Assembly (NCBI GenBank): GCA_022712835.1
Contig: JAFLJU010000108.1
Span: forward strand, 1-13,489
DNA from: Desulfobacteraceae bacterium
GTDB taxonomy: Bacteria; Desulfobacterota; Desulfobacteria; Desulfobacterales; Desulfobacteraceae
Direction: 5' to 3'
DNA length: 13,489 bases
Within the stretch, counting starts at the first letter, position 1. The number at the start of each line of letters is the position of its first letter. Below, piece by piece: positions 1 through 7,361 of this stretch. A program made the translations under genes and the position numbers. The notes beneath the pieces are model-generated. The model saw nothing but the letters and a program-made list of their open reading frames with translations. It was not told the DNA's origin and did not search any database.

Positions 1-1889
1 GAGTTCGTGATACTGCCTTCTTTTTCAACGGAAACAGATGCAGGGAGCATGAACACTTCGGTCTTGACCTTGGAGGGATCAACCCCGGGTCCGTGCCAGA
101 AGGAACCGGTTTCATTGTCAAACAGATTGACATTGACCATCCAGTCCAGCTTTTGCAATGATTTTCTGATCTTGCCGGCATTGGAGCCGGAGCAGGCCGG
201 ATTTTGTCCCCAGGCAAAGAACCCGTTGATTTCATCCTTGTACATGGCGTCAAAAAGATCAAACCAGGAATAGGCCTTGTCGTCGTCTACTTTTGGCAGC
301 CAGTTGTAACCGAATTGATTGGCCTTGGTTCCCTTTTCACCGAAAAAGGATTTGAGCAGGCTGACAGAATATTTTGGATAATTTTGCCACCAGTTGGCTG
401 ACAGAGGATCATTACTTTTGGGAGTCCATTTGCCGTTGTAAGCTTCCAGGCTGTTGTTGGAGGCCCTTGGGGTTTTCAGGTAGCCTGGCCAGATATGCCA
501 TAACAGGCAATGGTCAGTGGAACCCTGGACATTGGATTCGCCGCGAAGTGCATTGACCCCGCCGCCGGCAACGCCCATGTTGCCAAGCATCAACTGGATC
601 ATGGCCATGGTTCGGATGATCTGGGTGCCTACGGTATGCTGGGTCCAGCCCATGGCATACATGATGGTGCCCGCTTTTCCCCTGGCACCTGAGGCCGCAT
701 AGGTTTTATAAACCTTGAGAAGATCTTCCTTGGGGGTTCCGGTGACGCTGGAAACCTTGTCCAAATCATAGCGTTTGTAATGGGTTTTCATGAGCTGGAA
801 AACACAGCGCTCATGCTTCAGGGTCCTATCCATCTTGGGAACCCCATTTTCGTCCATTTCAAAGGCCCACTTGGACTTGTCGTAACTTCCAAGAGAAGGC
901 CCTTCACCTTCTTTGGCCCCTTTATATCCTGAGAAAAGACCGTCTTTAAAAGAGTAATCCTTGCCCACAATAAAAGACGCATTGGTATAGGCTGCAGTAT
1001 ATTCCTGATTGAACAGGTCATTGTCTATAATATATTTGATCATCCCGCCCAGAAAGGCGATATCGGTTCCCGATCTTAAGGCTGCATAAATATCTGCCTT
1101 GGAAGAGGTCCGTGTGAACCGAGGGTCAACGGAAATGAGCTTGGCGCCCCTTTCCTCCATGGCCTGGGTCACATATTTAAATGATATAGGATGGTTTTCG
1201 GCAGCGTTGCTGCCCATGATAAGAATACAATCGCTGTTTTTAATATCAATCCAGTGATTTGTCATTGCACCGCGTCCAAACGACTCTGCCAGAGCCGCTA
1301 CAGTTGCGCTATGTCAGATCCTGGCCTGGTGTTCTATGTAGACCAATCCCAGAGACCGCATCAGGGTCTGGTAGATCCAGCACTCTTCATTGTCCATGGC
1401 GGCTGATCCAATGGAGGCCATGTTCGTAACCCGGTTGACAACCTGTCCCTTGTCATTCTTGGCGGTAAACCCTTTGTCACGGGTTTCCTTGGTTCGTTTG
1501 GCAATGGTTTTCAAGGCCCAGTCCCAGGACACGGTTTCCCATTTGTCTGAGTAGGGGGCCCGGTACATGGGTTCGGTGAGGCGTTTTTCATTTTCAACCA
1601 GCTGCTTGATGGATGCGCCTTTGGGACACAGCGCACCCTGGTTGATGATATGATCCGGGTCGCCCTCAATGTTGATAACCCTCCCATCCCCGCGTTTGCT
1701 GGTATGAACAATGGCGCCACATCCCACTGCACAATAGCAGCAGATGGTGGTCGTTTCCTTGGCATACTGGGTTTTGAGCATCTGGGCGTGGGATTTGACG
1801 GGTTTCAAGTCAAATCCAAGACCGCTGACGGCTACTCCGGCAGCCGTGGCCCCGGAAATTTTGATAAAATCTCTTCTGTTGAGTTCCAT
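1..1889 (-). CDS. fdnG: Formate dehydrogenase catalytic (alpha) subunit, selenocysteine-containing, Tat-exported; C-terminus cut by window edge
   Basis: Oxidises formate to CO2 at a molybdenum or tungsten bis-pterin cofactor and passes electrons through a [4Fe-4S] cluster to a beta subunit, which should lie beyond the left edge. Residues 4-10 (NRRDFIK) are a twin-arginine motif, so the enzyme is periplasmic. The cluster Cys set is C50/C53/C57 and C88, followed by the conserved KG. Translation meets TGA at codon 192 (1314-1316), but the frame stays open to the left edge and matches FdnG closely: ARI-U-HSATVAALAESFGRG, then AMTNHWIDIKNSD. I therefore read the TGA as selenocysteine (residue 196 in E. 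coli FdnG). 629 codons are visible of roughly 1,000 expected. The start is supported by AAGGAGG at 1900-1906, ten bases upstream. Use of the symbol fdnG is by resemblance; fdhA or fdoG-type naming is equally possible. Confidence 0.95.
1281..1297 (-). promoter_or_regulatory. Bacterial SECIS hairpin downstream of the Sec codon
   Basis: On the minus strand a 7-bp stem, CGGCTCT / AGAGTCG (one G-U pair) with the short loop GGC, begins 16 bases after the UGA, inside the coding sequence. Position and size fit bacterial SECIS elements that recruit SelB. The small G-rich loop is like that of the E. coli fdnG/fdhF elements, but I have not folded it computationally. Confidence 0.7.
1314..1316 (-). other. 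In-frame UGA read as selenocysteine (codon 192 of formate dehydrogenase)
   Basis: The TGA sits exactly at the catalytic residue of the formate dehydrogenase active-site motif (R-I/V-U-H). The reading frame continues without another stop for 437 further codons of recognisable formate dehydrogenase sequence. This implies that the host has SelA, SelB, SelC and SelD, none of which is in the window. An ordinary gene caller would split or truncate the gene here. Confidence 0.94.
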
Positions 1890-1942
1890 CTAAACTGTGC
1901 CTCCTTGACAATTAAAAAAGTTGATATTTACCTGGTTTGGAG

Positions 1943-2025
1943 TGCAAGAAGTCCTTGGTAGTATTAAGGATAATGGTACTAAGGAGGTGCCTGACCTGTT
2001 ATACGGCGGATAAGGACTTCTTGCA
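1943..2025. repeat. 14-bp perfect inverted repeat with 55-bp spacer
   Basis: TGCAAGAAGTCCTT at 1943-1956 is the exact reverse complement of 2012-2025. The similarity extends outward (GGTTTG near 1935 and CAAACC ending at 2029) after a small insertion in the left arm. In a minus-strand transcript it could form a long hairpin in the fdh leader. On the plus strand the right arm is followed by seven T (2031-2037). It could be an RNA structure, paired protein sites, or a trace of a small non-autonomous element; the sequence does not decide. Confidence 0.8.
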
Positions 2026-2026
2026 A
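1998..2026 (-). promoter_or_regulatory. Second, internal promoter candidate for formate dehydrogenase
   Basis: Minus strand TTGCAA (2021-2026), 17-bp spacer, TATAAC (1998-2003). The -10 matches consensus at five of six positions and the -35 at four of six. The -35 overlaps the right arm of the 14-bp inverted repeat, so a protein bound there would block it. Confidence 0.45.
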
Positions 2027-2083
2027 ACCGTTTTTTTCAATGGATGTTTCCATAACACAGCGGGGGTTACAAAAAAGTTACAA

Positions 2084-2127
2084 GGGAGGATAAAGAGAGG
2101 ATAAAGGGAGGATAAAGGGATAATATA
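2084..2127 (-). repeat. 11-nt tandem repeats (GGGAGGATAAA on plus) at the 5' end of the fdh leader
   Basis: Plus strand: GGGAGGATAAA at 2084-2094, GAGAGGATAAA at 2095-2105, GGGAGGATAAA at 2106-2116, then a degraded fourth unit starting GGGATAA at 2117. In the minus-strand transcript the units read TTTATCCTCCC. The whole units therefore present CCUCCC, CCUCUC and CCUCCC, similar to the 16S rRNA anti-Shine-Dalgarno end. They lie directly after the predicted start of transcription. Confidence 0.85.
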
Positions 2128-2156
2128 TTATATTGAGTTGAGAGGTTGTGTGTCAA
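2127..2156 (-). promoter_or_regulatory. Full-consensus sigma70 promoter for formate dehydrogenase
   Basis: On the minus strand TTGACA (2151-2156) and TATAAT (2127-2132) are both perfect hexamers, separated by 18 bp. Transcription would start near 2120, just before the tandem repeats, giving a leader of about 230 nt. A promoter this close to consensus suggests strong basal transcription, with any control being by a repressor or at the RNA level. Confidence 0.8.
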
Positions 2157-2209
2157 ACCCGATCAAGGTCTTCGGTTATGGCCCGATTTTAAAACAATAA
2201 TTGTGAAGG

Positions 2210-3142
2210 TCATGTACCAAGGGTTTTGGCTGCCCTGTGAATATAGCGCTCTGCCTCAAGGGCGGCAATGGTGCCGTCTGCCATGGCCGTGGTGATCTGG
2301 CGATATTTTTTGGGGCGGACATCTCCTGCGGCAAATACGCCGTCTGTTGAGGTGGCCATGAGGTCATCTGTCAGGATATACCCCTGACTGTCCAGATCCA
2401 CAAGTCCCTGGAACATCTGAGTGCCCGGCTCCTGGCCCATGAACACGAAAATGCCGTCACAGGAAATTTGAGTAATGGTTTTGTCTATATTATTTTCCAG
2501 GGTAACACCGGTCAGTCGGTGGTTTTGGTGAAGCTCTTTGATAACCGTTGAGGTTAACTTTACGGCATTGGGCCGTTGAGCCAGAGCGTCAACAGCCTTT
2601 GGTGCGGCAAAGAACCGGTCCTGGGTTTCGATGAGCGTGATGTGTTCAACCCCCAGGTCCAGAAGGGCTAAAGCCTCGTCAAACCCGCTGTTACCGCCCC
2701 CCACCACCACCACGCGTTTGCCGATATAGGCATTCCCGTCGCAGACCGAGCAATAGTGAATCGCTTCACATCCCTCCCCAATCTCCAGGGGAACAGGCTT
2801 TCTGCCCGTTGCCAGGATCACGGCCGAGGCTTCAAACCTTTCGTCATTGGCCAGAATAACCTTGGGATTCTGGTTCAGGTGAAGCCCATCCAAAAAGGAG
2901 GCTTCTTCTACCCGTACGCCCAGGGCTTCGACTTGTTCCTGCATTTTCTGCATCAATTCCATGCCGTTGATGGTGGTGTAGGAGGGCATGTTTTCAATGG
3001 TCTGGGTGCCGTTCACCAGGCCGCCGCAGGCATTTTCATCCAGTAAAAGGACCTTAAGATTTGCCCGGGCGCCATACACGGCAGCGGTCATTCCAGCAGT
3101 CCCACCACCGATAATGGCCAGGTCAAAGGTCTCTTGTTCCAT
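2210..3142 (-). CDS. Thioredoxin-reductase-like FAD/NAD(P) oxidoreductase with CxxC
   Basis: A cytoplasmic flavoprotein that should reduce the disulfide of a thioredoxin partner, most likely the CPHC thioredoxin encoded just upstream. Of its 310 residues, GGGTAG at 12-17 binds FAD, CSVC at 131-134 is the redox-active disulfide, GGGNSG at 148-153 binds the pyridine nucleotide, and AAGD at 271-274 contacts FAD. Order and length are those of low-molecular-weight bacterial TrxB. The HRRxxxR motif that gives NADPH preference in classical TrxB is absent: the region reads IETQDRFFAAPK (171-182). NADH or another electron donor is therefore plausible (inference). The start is supported by AAGGAGA at 3151-3157. 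It is the second gene of a thioredoxin pair, 96 bp after the thioredoxin stop. Confidence 0.9.
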   Translation of the reverse strand: MEQETFDLAIIGGGTAGMTAAVYGARANLKVLLLDENACGGLVNGTQTIENMPSYTTINGMELMQKMQEQVEALGVRVEEASFLDGLHLNQNPKVILANDERFEASAVILATGRKPVPLEIGEGCEAIHYCSVCDGNAYIGKRVVVVGGGNSGFDEALALLDLGVEHITLIETQDRFFAAPKAVDALAQRPNAVKLTSTVIKELHQNHRLTGVTLENNIDKTITQISCDGIFVFMGQEPGTQMFQGLVDLDSQGYILTDDLMATSTDGVFAAGDVRPKKYRQITTAMADGTIAALEAERYIHRAAKTLGT

Positions 3143-3238
3143 GATTTTTTTCTCCTTTTTGCCGAAAGCGTTCTGCTGTCAGGCTGTGAGTTTTCAGGTA
3201 GCGCTTTTTTGTTCTGCTGACCCTATAAGGGTTCAGAT

Positions 3239-3544
3239 CTACAGGGACTGGTACAGGGAAAAAAGTTCCTTTGGGTTCATGAGGCCGGTTTTGGTGTGCA
3301 CGGTTTTTTTGTCTTTAACAAACACCAGAGAGGGAACACGTTCCACTCCGAATCGCTTCAATAGTTCCGGGTCTTCTTCGCTGTCCACCATCATGAGTGA
3401 AACAGTGGGGGCTTTGGATGAGAAACGGGTCATCACTTTTTCCATATTTTTGCAATGGGGGCATAGGGCCTTGTGGAAAAGGATGATGCCGTCCTGGGTT
3501 TGTTCTATGGTCTGGTCAATCTCATTGATCGAAATGGATTCCAT
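3239..3544 (-). CDS. Small atypical thioredoxin with CPHC active site
   Basis: A 101-residue thioredoxin-fold protein without a signal peptide. The active site is C28-P-H-C31, preceded by KAL rather than the usual W. The cis-proline motif is present in ERVPSLVFV and the strand order fits a minimal thioredoxin. CPHC is a DsbA-like dipeptide that usually makes the disulfide more oxidising than CGPC (family knowledge). With the reductase-like gene immediately downstream it looks like a dedicated redox pair. I chose ATG at 3542-3544 because AAGGAAA lies just upstream; a longer frame starting at 3595 has no comparable site and an unrelated basic N-terminus. Glutaredoxin-like or thiol-disulfide isomerase roles are possible alternatives. 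Confidence 0.85.
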   Translation of the reverse strand: MESISINEIDQTIEQTQDGIILFHKALCPHCKNMEKVMTRFSSKAPTVSLMMVDSEEDPELLKRFGVERVPSLVFVKDKKTVHTKTGLMNPKELFSLYQSL

Positions 3545-3662
3545 TATGTATTTCCTTTTTTGATGTAATCCTTGCTGTAAATCAGTTGGATGCAAGGGTT
3601 TTAAAACGTTCCATATCTGTTATAAAGGTACTTCTGGATAGCAACTTTCCCTTTTCTATAAT

Positions 3663-5225
3663 TTAAGTGGTCCTGAGTTCTCCTATAAACAATTTAAGTT
3701 TCTGGAGAAGTTCCTTGGCCTTTTCCGGATATTTTTCTATCAGATTGTCAAGTTGAAAGGGATCTTGTTTTCTGTCATACAATTCGTCCAAGGCCGGGAC
3801 TGTAACTTCTGCGCCCGGCACACAGGTCCACATTTCTTCCTTGACCTCAAGTTTGGCCGACTGTTTTCCAGCATTCCCGCCCTTGCCTGAGCCGTCATAG
3901 AATAGTTTGTTCATAGCATCGGTATCAATTTCCTTTTTCAGCCAGTGTATATAACTGAATTCCGGAGTGACAATGGACCAGCTCATGCCATAATATCCTG
4001 CAATGGCAAAATCCCTCACTGTATCTGTTTTTCCCTGCATGACCGGCAGAAGACTTATTCCGTGCATATCTTCCGGGCTGAAGGTGCTGATGCTTTCATG
4101 GCCTGCCTCTTCCAGAGCATCGGTATCATAAAGTCCAAGGGCGTCCAGGATGGTGGCTGAAATATCCACGTTCTGCACAAAACTTGGGATCCTTTTTTTA
4201 ACGGCAGCTCCAGGAAGGTGTACGATGAGCGGTACATGGACCAGCTCTTCATAGGGCCAGGGTCTGCATTTTCTCATGATACCGTGCCCATGTTCCTTGT
4301 TGCCCATGGGCTGACCATGGTCAGAGGTTACAACGATCATGGTGTCCTCCCAGAGGCCCTGGGCTTTGATGGAATCAAACAGCTTGCCCAGCCACTTGTC
4401 CACAAGGGTGACCTTTTCCATGTAAAGGGCCCGGATATGGATGCATTCTTCCTCGGTCATAACCCCTTCCACTTCGGTCCATGGGGCAAGAAGCAGAGGG
4501 TTTCCCGTATAGTCCGGATCGTAGGGACAGGGTTTTTTCTCCCACACAGATGGCGGATCCCAGGGCTCGTGGGGATCAAAGGAGTCCACCCACAAAAAGA
4601 ACGGACGGTTGGGATCCCTCTCCCGGGTCAGCCATTTGTCGGCTTCCTTGGCCACCACAGCCACATAATTATCTGCATCGCTGGTCCAGTTTTGTCTCTG
4701 GCGCAGGTAGCATTCGGTTTCCCGTATGAGGGATTGGCTGGCCTCATCATAGTTGCCCTGGTCATCCTTGTTCAGCATGCCGGGCGAAAGATAATCTTCC
4801 CCCTTGAAGGAGGGATCCAGGGGAACATGGCTGAAGGTTTCATGGTCCAGTTCATGGCCGTTGCAGAATTTGACATAGTCAAATCCCCGGGAGTAACCGT
4901 ATTTGGGCAGCCGCATGGGCGGGGTATCATACACCATGGCTGTCTGAACCTCTCTGCACCACAGGATGTCAGTGAGACTTGTGTCTTCAGTGTCCAACGG
5001 TTTCCACCCGCCGTAGGGCAGGGTGAACCGACCGGTCATCAGGGCCCGCCTTACCGGGATGGTGGGCAGTCCTTCGCTGTAAGCGTTTTCAAAAAGAAAG
5101 CCGTTTTCAGCAAAAAGGTCGAGGTTGGGGGTCTTGACCACATCATTGCCGTAACATCCCAGGTAATTGAACTGCAGGGTGTCAAGCATGATAAAGATTA
5201 CGTTTTTGGGTTTATTTGATTGCAT
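3663..5225 (-). CDS. Sulfatase-superfamily hydrolase with Thr in place of the formylglycine Cys
   Basis: A 520-residue cytoplasmic enzyme of the alkaline-phosphatase/sulfatase superfamily; no signal peptide. Seen from the chosen start: metal-binding D15 in IFIMLDT, TPNLD at 32-36, the active-site segment PTIPVRRALMTGR at 54-66, FDPHEPWDPP around H219, and SDHG at 301-304 with K319. In sulfatases the active-site segment is C/S-x-P-x-R, whose Cys or Ser becomes formylglycine; here it is T55-I-P-V-R59. A Thr nucleophile is typical of superfamily phosphodiesterases and phosphonate hydrolases, so sulfate-ester hydrolysis should not be assumed. ATG at 5223-5225 is preferred because AAGGAGC (5231-5237) lies six bases before it; the ATG at 5240 lies beyond that site. 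The gene is 118 bp upstream of the thioredoxin on the same strand, with no visible terminator between them. Confidence 0.85.
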   Translation of the reverse strand: MQSNKPKNVIFIMLDTLQFNYLGCYGNDVVKTPNLDLFAENGFLFENAYSEGLPTIPVRRALMTGRFTLPYGGWKPLDTEDTSLTDILWCREVQTAMVYDTPPMRLPKYGYSRGFDYVKFCNGHELDHETFSHVPLDPSFKGEDYLSPGMLNKDDQGNYDEASQSLIRETECYLRQRQNWTSDADNYVAVVAKEADKWLTRERDPNRPFFLWVDSFDPHEPWDPPSVWEKKPCPYDPDYTGNPLLLAPWTEVEGVMTEEECIHIRALYMEKVTLVDKWLGKLFDSIKAQGLWEDTMIVVTSDHGQPMGNKEHGHGIMRKCRPWPYEELVHVPLIVHLPGAAVKKRIPSFVQNVDISATILDALGLYDTDALEEAGHESISTFSPEDMHGISLLPVMQGKTDTVRDFAIAGYYGMSWSIVTPEFSYIHWLKKEIDTDAMNKLFYDGSGKGGNAGKQSAKLEVKEEMWTCVPGAEVTVPALDELYDRKQDPFQLDNLIEKYPEKAKELLQKLKLFIGELRTT

Positions 5226-5341
5226 AATATGCTCCTTCATTCATTAGCAAAGTGTGTTCTATTTTCTTTGACAGTGTTTACGCGGCTCGTTTTTTGGATA
5301 CCGATTCCAACCCATGCCGTTTATAGGAAAAACATTTTAGA

Positions 5342-6838
5342 TCAAGTTTTTTTTGCTGTGTGCATGCCAAACCAATAGATTGAAAAAAAAGCCAAGGCCA
5401 ATAAGAACAAAGCCACAGGATGGTCAAGCAAAAGGCGCATATCACCGTCAATAATATTTAAGGATTGTGACAAGGACAGTTCAAAGCGTTCCCCCAGAAA
5501 AAAAGCAATCACAAACACGATAACAGAAAATCCACAGGCATTCATGATATAACCTAACAGGGCAAAAACAAACATAACGGCCACACCGAACAAACTGCCG
5601 GTGGCAAGATAAACCCCCACGGTGCAGAGCAGGAGAGCCGCTGGGAAAATAATGGATTCAGGCGCTTTGATTACCTGTGACCACAACCGCAGTCCTAAAA
5701 GGCCTGTAATAAGGTTCAGTCCATTGGCCAGGATCAATGCGCAGAAAAGGCCATAGATCAATCTTCCCTGCTCCTGGAAAAGAAGGGGGCCCGGCTGGAT
5801 GCCGTGGATCATAAAGGCACTGATAATCAGGGCGGCCGCAATATTGCCGGGTATACCCAGCGTTAACAGTGGAATCAGGTTTGCTCCGGAAACTGCTGAA
5901 TTTGCAGATTCAGTGGCCGCAATACCGTGGATATTGCCTTTACCAAAACTGTCCGGATCTTTTGATGTCTGCTTGGCTGTGGCATAGCTCATGAATGCCG
6001 CTGCAGATGAATCAAGACCCGGGATGGCACCCAGAACCGTACCGATGCAGGACCCTCTTAAAAGGGTATATCGACAAGACCAGAATTCAGCCCAGCTGAT
6101 CCGTCGGTCTTCTTTTTTCTGTGATTCTGGTATGGTTACAGCAGCACCGATCTTACCGTTTATCAATGCCAGACGTCGAAAGATTTCAGCAACCGCCAGC
6201 ATGCCCAAAGCAATTGAAACCAGAGGCAGACCATCATACAATTCAAAATGACCGAAAATAAAACGGGGTGTGCTGTTTTCAGGATCCAGTCCCACGGTGG
6301 CACAAAACAGACCCAAGGCTGCTGCAATAATTCCTTTGGACAAAGAATCACCCACCAGACCTGCGATAATGGAAAAGGCAAAGACCATCAGGGCGAAAAC
6401 CTCAATCGGCCCCATTTTCAAAGCAGCGGTGGCAACGAGCGGGGCAATGGTGATCAACACTACATCGCTGAAGAAATCCCCTGTTACAGAAGAATAAAGA
6501 GCCATTTTGGTGGCCTTTTCCGGCTGTCCCTTCTGGGTCATGGGATACCCGTCCAACGTGGTGGCTGCTGCATCCGGTGTACCAGGCGTATTGATTAAAA
6601 TCGCAGGAATGGCACCCCCCACAAGCCCACCCTTGTTGACACCCACCAAAAAGCCAATGGCTGGCAATGGGTCAAGGACAAAGGTAAAGGGAATGGCAAT
6701 GGCCATGGCCATGACAGGTCCGACACCGGGTATGGCACCGACGAGCTGGCCGATAATAATGCCGCTCCAGATAAAAAACAGATTGTACAGGGTCAGGGCA
6801 TCTGCAAACCCTCCAAGGATGATATTGATATCAATCAT
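5342..6838 (-). CDS. tctA: Tripartite tricarboxylate transporter large permease, TctA family
   Basis: The large membrane subunit of a TTT transporter, which moves a carboxylate handed over by the periplasmic TctC, driven by an ion gradient. It has 498 residues, the usual family length, with about a dozen hydrophobic segments. The two pseudo-symmetric GxIPG motifs are GAIPGVGP (34-41) and GAIPGLD (270-276), with LINTPGTPDA (81-90) and LTLGIPG (325-331) as the matching loop motifs. It is the last gene of the tctC-tctB-tctA series and starts 24 bp after the tctB stop, with GGGAG four bases before the ATG. The family transports tricarballylate, citrate, glutarate, terephthalate and other acids; the substrate cannot be read from this subunit. 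Confidence 0.93.
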   Translation of the reverse strand: MIDINIILGGFADALTLYNLFFIWSGIIIGQLVGAIPGVGPVMAMAIAIPFTFVLDPLPAIGFLVGVNKGGLVGGAIPAILINTPGTPDAAATTLDGYPMTQKGQPEKATKMALYSSVTGDFFSDVVLITIAPLVATAALKMGPIEVFALMVFAFSIIAGLVGDSLSKGIIAAALGLFCATVGLDPENSTPRFIFGHFELYDGLPLVSIALGMLAVAEIFRRLALINGKIGAAVTIPESQKKEDRRISWAEFWSCRYTLLRGSCIGTVLGAIPGLDSSAAAFMSYATAKQTSKDPDSFGKGNIHGIAATESANSAVSGANLIPLLTLGIPGNIAAALIISAFMIHGIQPGPLLFQEQGRLIYGLFCALILANGLNLITGLLGLRLWSQVIKAPESIIFPAALLLCTVGVYLATGSLFGVAVMFVFALLGYIMNACGFSVIVFVIAFFLGERFELSLSQSLNIIDGDMRLLLDHPVALFLLALAFFSIYWFGMHTAKKT

Positions 6839-6862
6839 AGCACTCCCGATACCAGCCTCCGG

Positions 6863-7282
6863 CTAGGGAAGTGGCCTTTTCAGTAAAAAGTCAACACAAA
6901 ACCAAATGGCGGCGGGCAGCAAAATGACACCCGAAAAAAGCCATCCCCACCTTTTTTCACCAACCATGAGCATGAGCACCAGCACCAGAATTGGGGCCGT
7001 AACAATAAAACCTGCCAGATGCATCAGTCCAATTCCCGCAAATCCGATGCATAAGAACAATAATGCCCGGCCTGACACCTTTAGATCCAGCTTGGCATCG
7101 CCCTTGGGGGCTAAAAAATGAATAATACCGGACACAATGATAATAATAGCGGTGATATTGGGCAGGGTCGCAGGTTTAAGCCAGCCGTAATCCGCAATCT
7201 CCGTATGATGTGGGATCACCCAGAATAAAAGCAGGCAGCCGGCAACTGCTGAAAAAAGTCCTGAGAATCGGTTGAGGGTCAT
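6863..7282 (-). CDS. tctB: Tripartite tricarboxylate transporter small permease, TctB family
   Basis: A 139-residue membrane protein with four hydrophobic segments (about residues 7-24, 42-58, 73-90 and 92-133, the last probably two passes). It fits TctB, the small partner of TctA in the inner membrane. TctB proteins are poorly conserved, so the call rests on size, topology and position between a TctC and a TctA gene. AAGGAAA at about 7289-7295 precedes the ATG. It is separated from tctC by a 79-bp gap containing a hairpin that may lower permease expression relative to the binding protein. Confidence 0.88.
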   Translation of the reverse strand: MTLNRFSGLFSAVAGCLLLFWVIPHHTEIADYGWLKPATLPNITAIIIIVSGIIHFLAPKGDAKLDLKVSGRALLFLCIGFAGIGLMHLAGFIVTAPILVLVLMLMVGEKRWGWLFSGVILLPAAIWFCVDFLLKRPLP

Positions 7283-7305
7283 CTCTTTTTCCTTTTTGTT
7301 TTTAT

Positions 7306-7346
7306 AACAGACAATACCCCCGAGGAATATTGGGGCTATTGCCTGT
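7306..7346. terminator. Hairpin between tctC and tctB, possible attenuator or mRNA 3' stabiliser
   Basis: Arms at 7306-7320 and 7332-7346 pair (AACAG-CAATA-CCCC against GGGG-TATTG-CTGTT) with one mismatch and one bulged base, and a small loop. On the minus strand, the direction of the tct operon, no T-run follows, so it is not a full terminator there. On the plus strand five T overlap its end. In transporter operons such hairpins commonly protect the binding-protein message and reduce read-through to the permeases; this role is inferred. Confidence 0.5.
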
Positions 7347-7361
7347 TTTTCCTGATGAATC

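Larger units (their letters stand above)
1890..2209. other. 320-bp structured intergenic region between trxB-like gene and formate dehydrogenase
   Basis: No gene is seen on either strand. On the minus strand, reading toward the formate dehydrogenase, it holds a consensus promoter (2127-2156), 11-nt tandem repeats (2084-2117), a large inverted repeat (1943-2025), a second promoter (1998-2026), an exact anti-Shine-Dalgarno heptamer (1981-1987) and the gene's own ribosome binding site (1900-1906). The transcript from the outer promoter would have a leader of about 230 nt. No T-tailed terminator for the upstream trxB-like gene is evident. Confidence 0.75.

Noticed and set aside
1314..1316. Apparent nonsense mutation making the formate dehydrogenase a pseudogene
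   Set aside because: The stop is UGA exactly at the family's selenocysteine position, and the frame stays open and conserved afterwards.
1981..2010. AAGGAGG on the plus strand followed by a short GTG frame
   Set aside because: The GTG overlaps the AAGGAGG itself and the frame ends after eight codons; the motif makes more sense as the complement of the fdh ribosome binding site.
1890..2209. Known molybdenum-cofactor riboswitch upstream of formate dehydrogenase
   Set aside because: I could not find the conserved motif segments I remember; the region is structured but does not match.
3218..3237. Terminator between thioredoxin and trxB-like genes (CTGA-CCCT / AGGG-TTCAG)
   Set aside because: The stem has a bulge and is followed by A-rich, not T-rich, sequence in the direction of transcription; a weak structure at most.
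2988..3563. 191-codon plus-strand frame across the trxB-like and thioredoxin genes
   Set aside because: It overlaps two recognisable minus-strand genes and has no motif or ribosome binding site of its own.
3545..3662. CCTTGC / GCAAGG inverted repeat and a TTGCTA-N14-TATAAC pair upstream of the thioredoxin
   Set aside because: The arms are only 6-7 bp with no T-run, and the promoter spacing is too short; neither is supportable.
4218..5219. 333-codon open frame on the plus strand opposite the sulfatase-like gene
   Set aside because: It is antisense to a well-recognised protein and its translation has no recognisable domain; long shadows are expected at this base composition.
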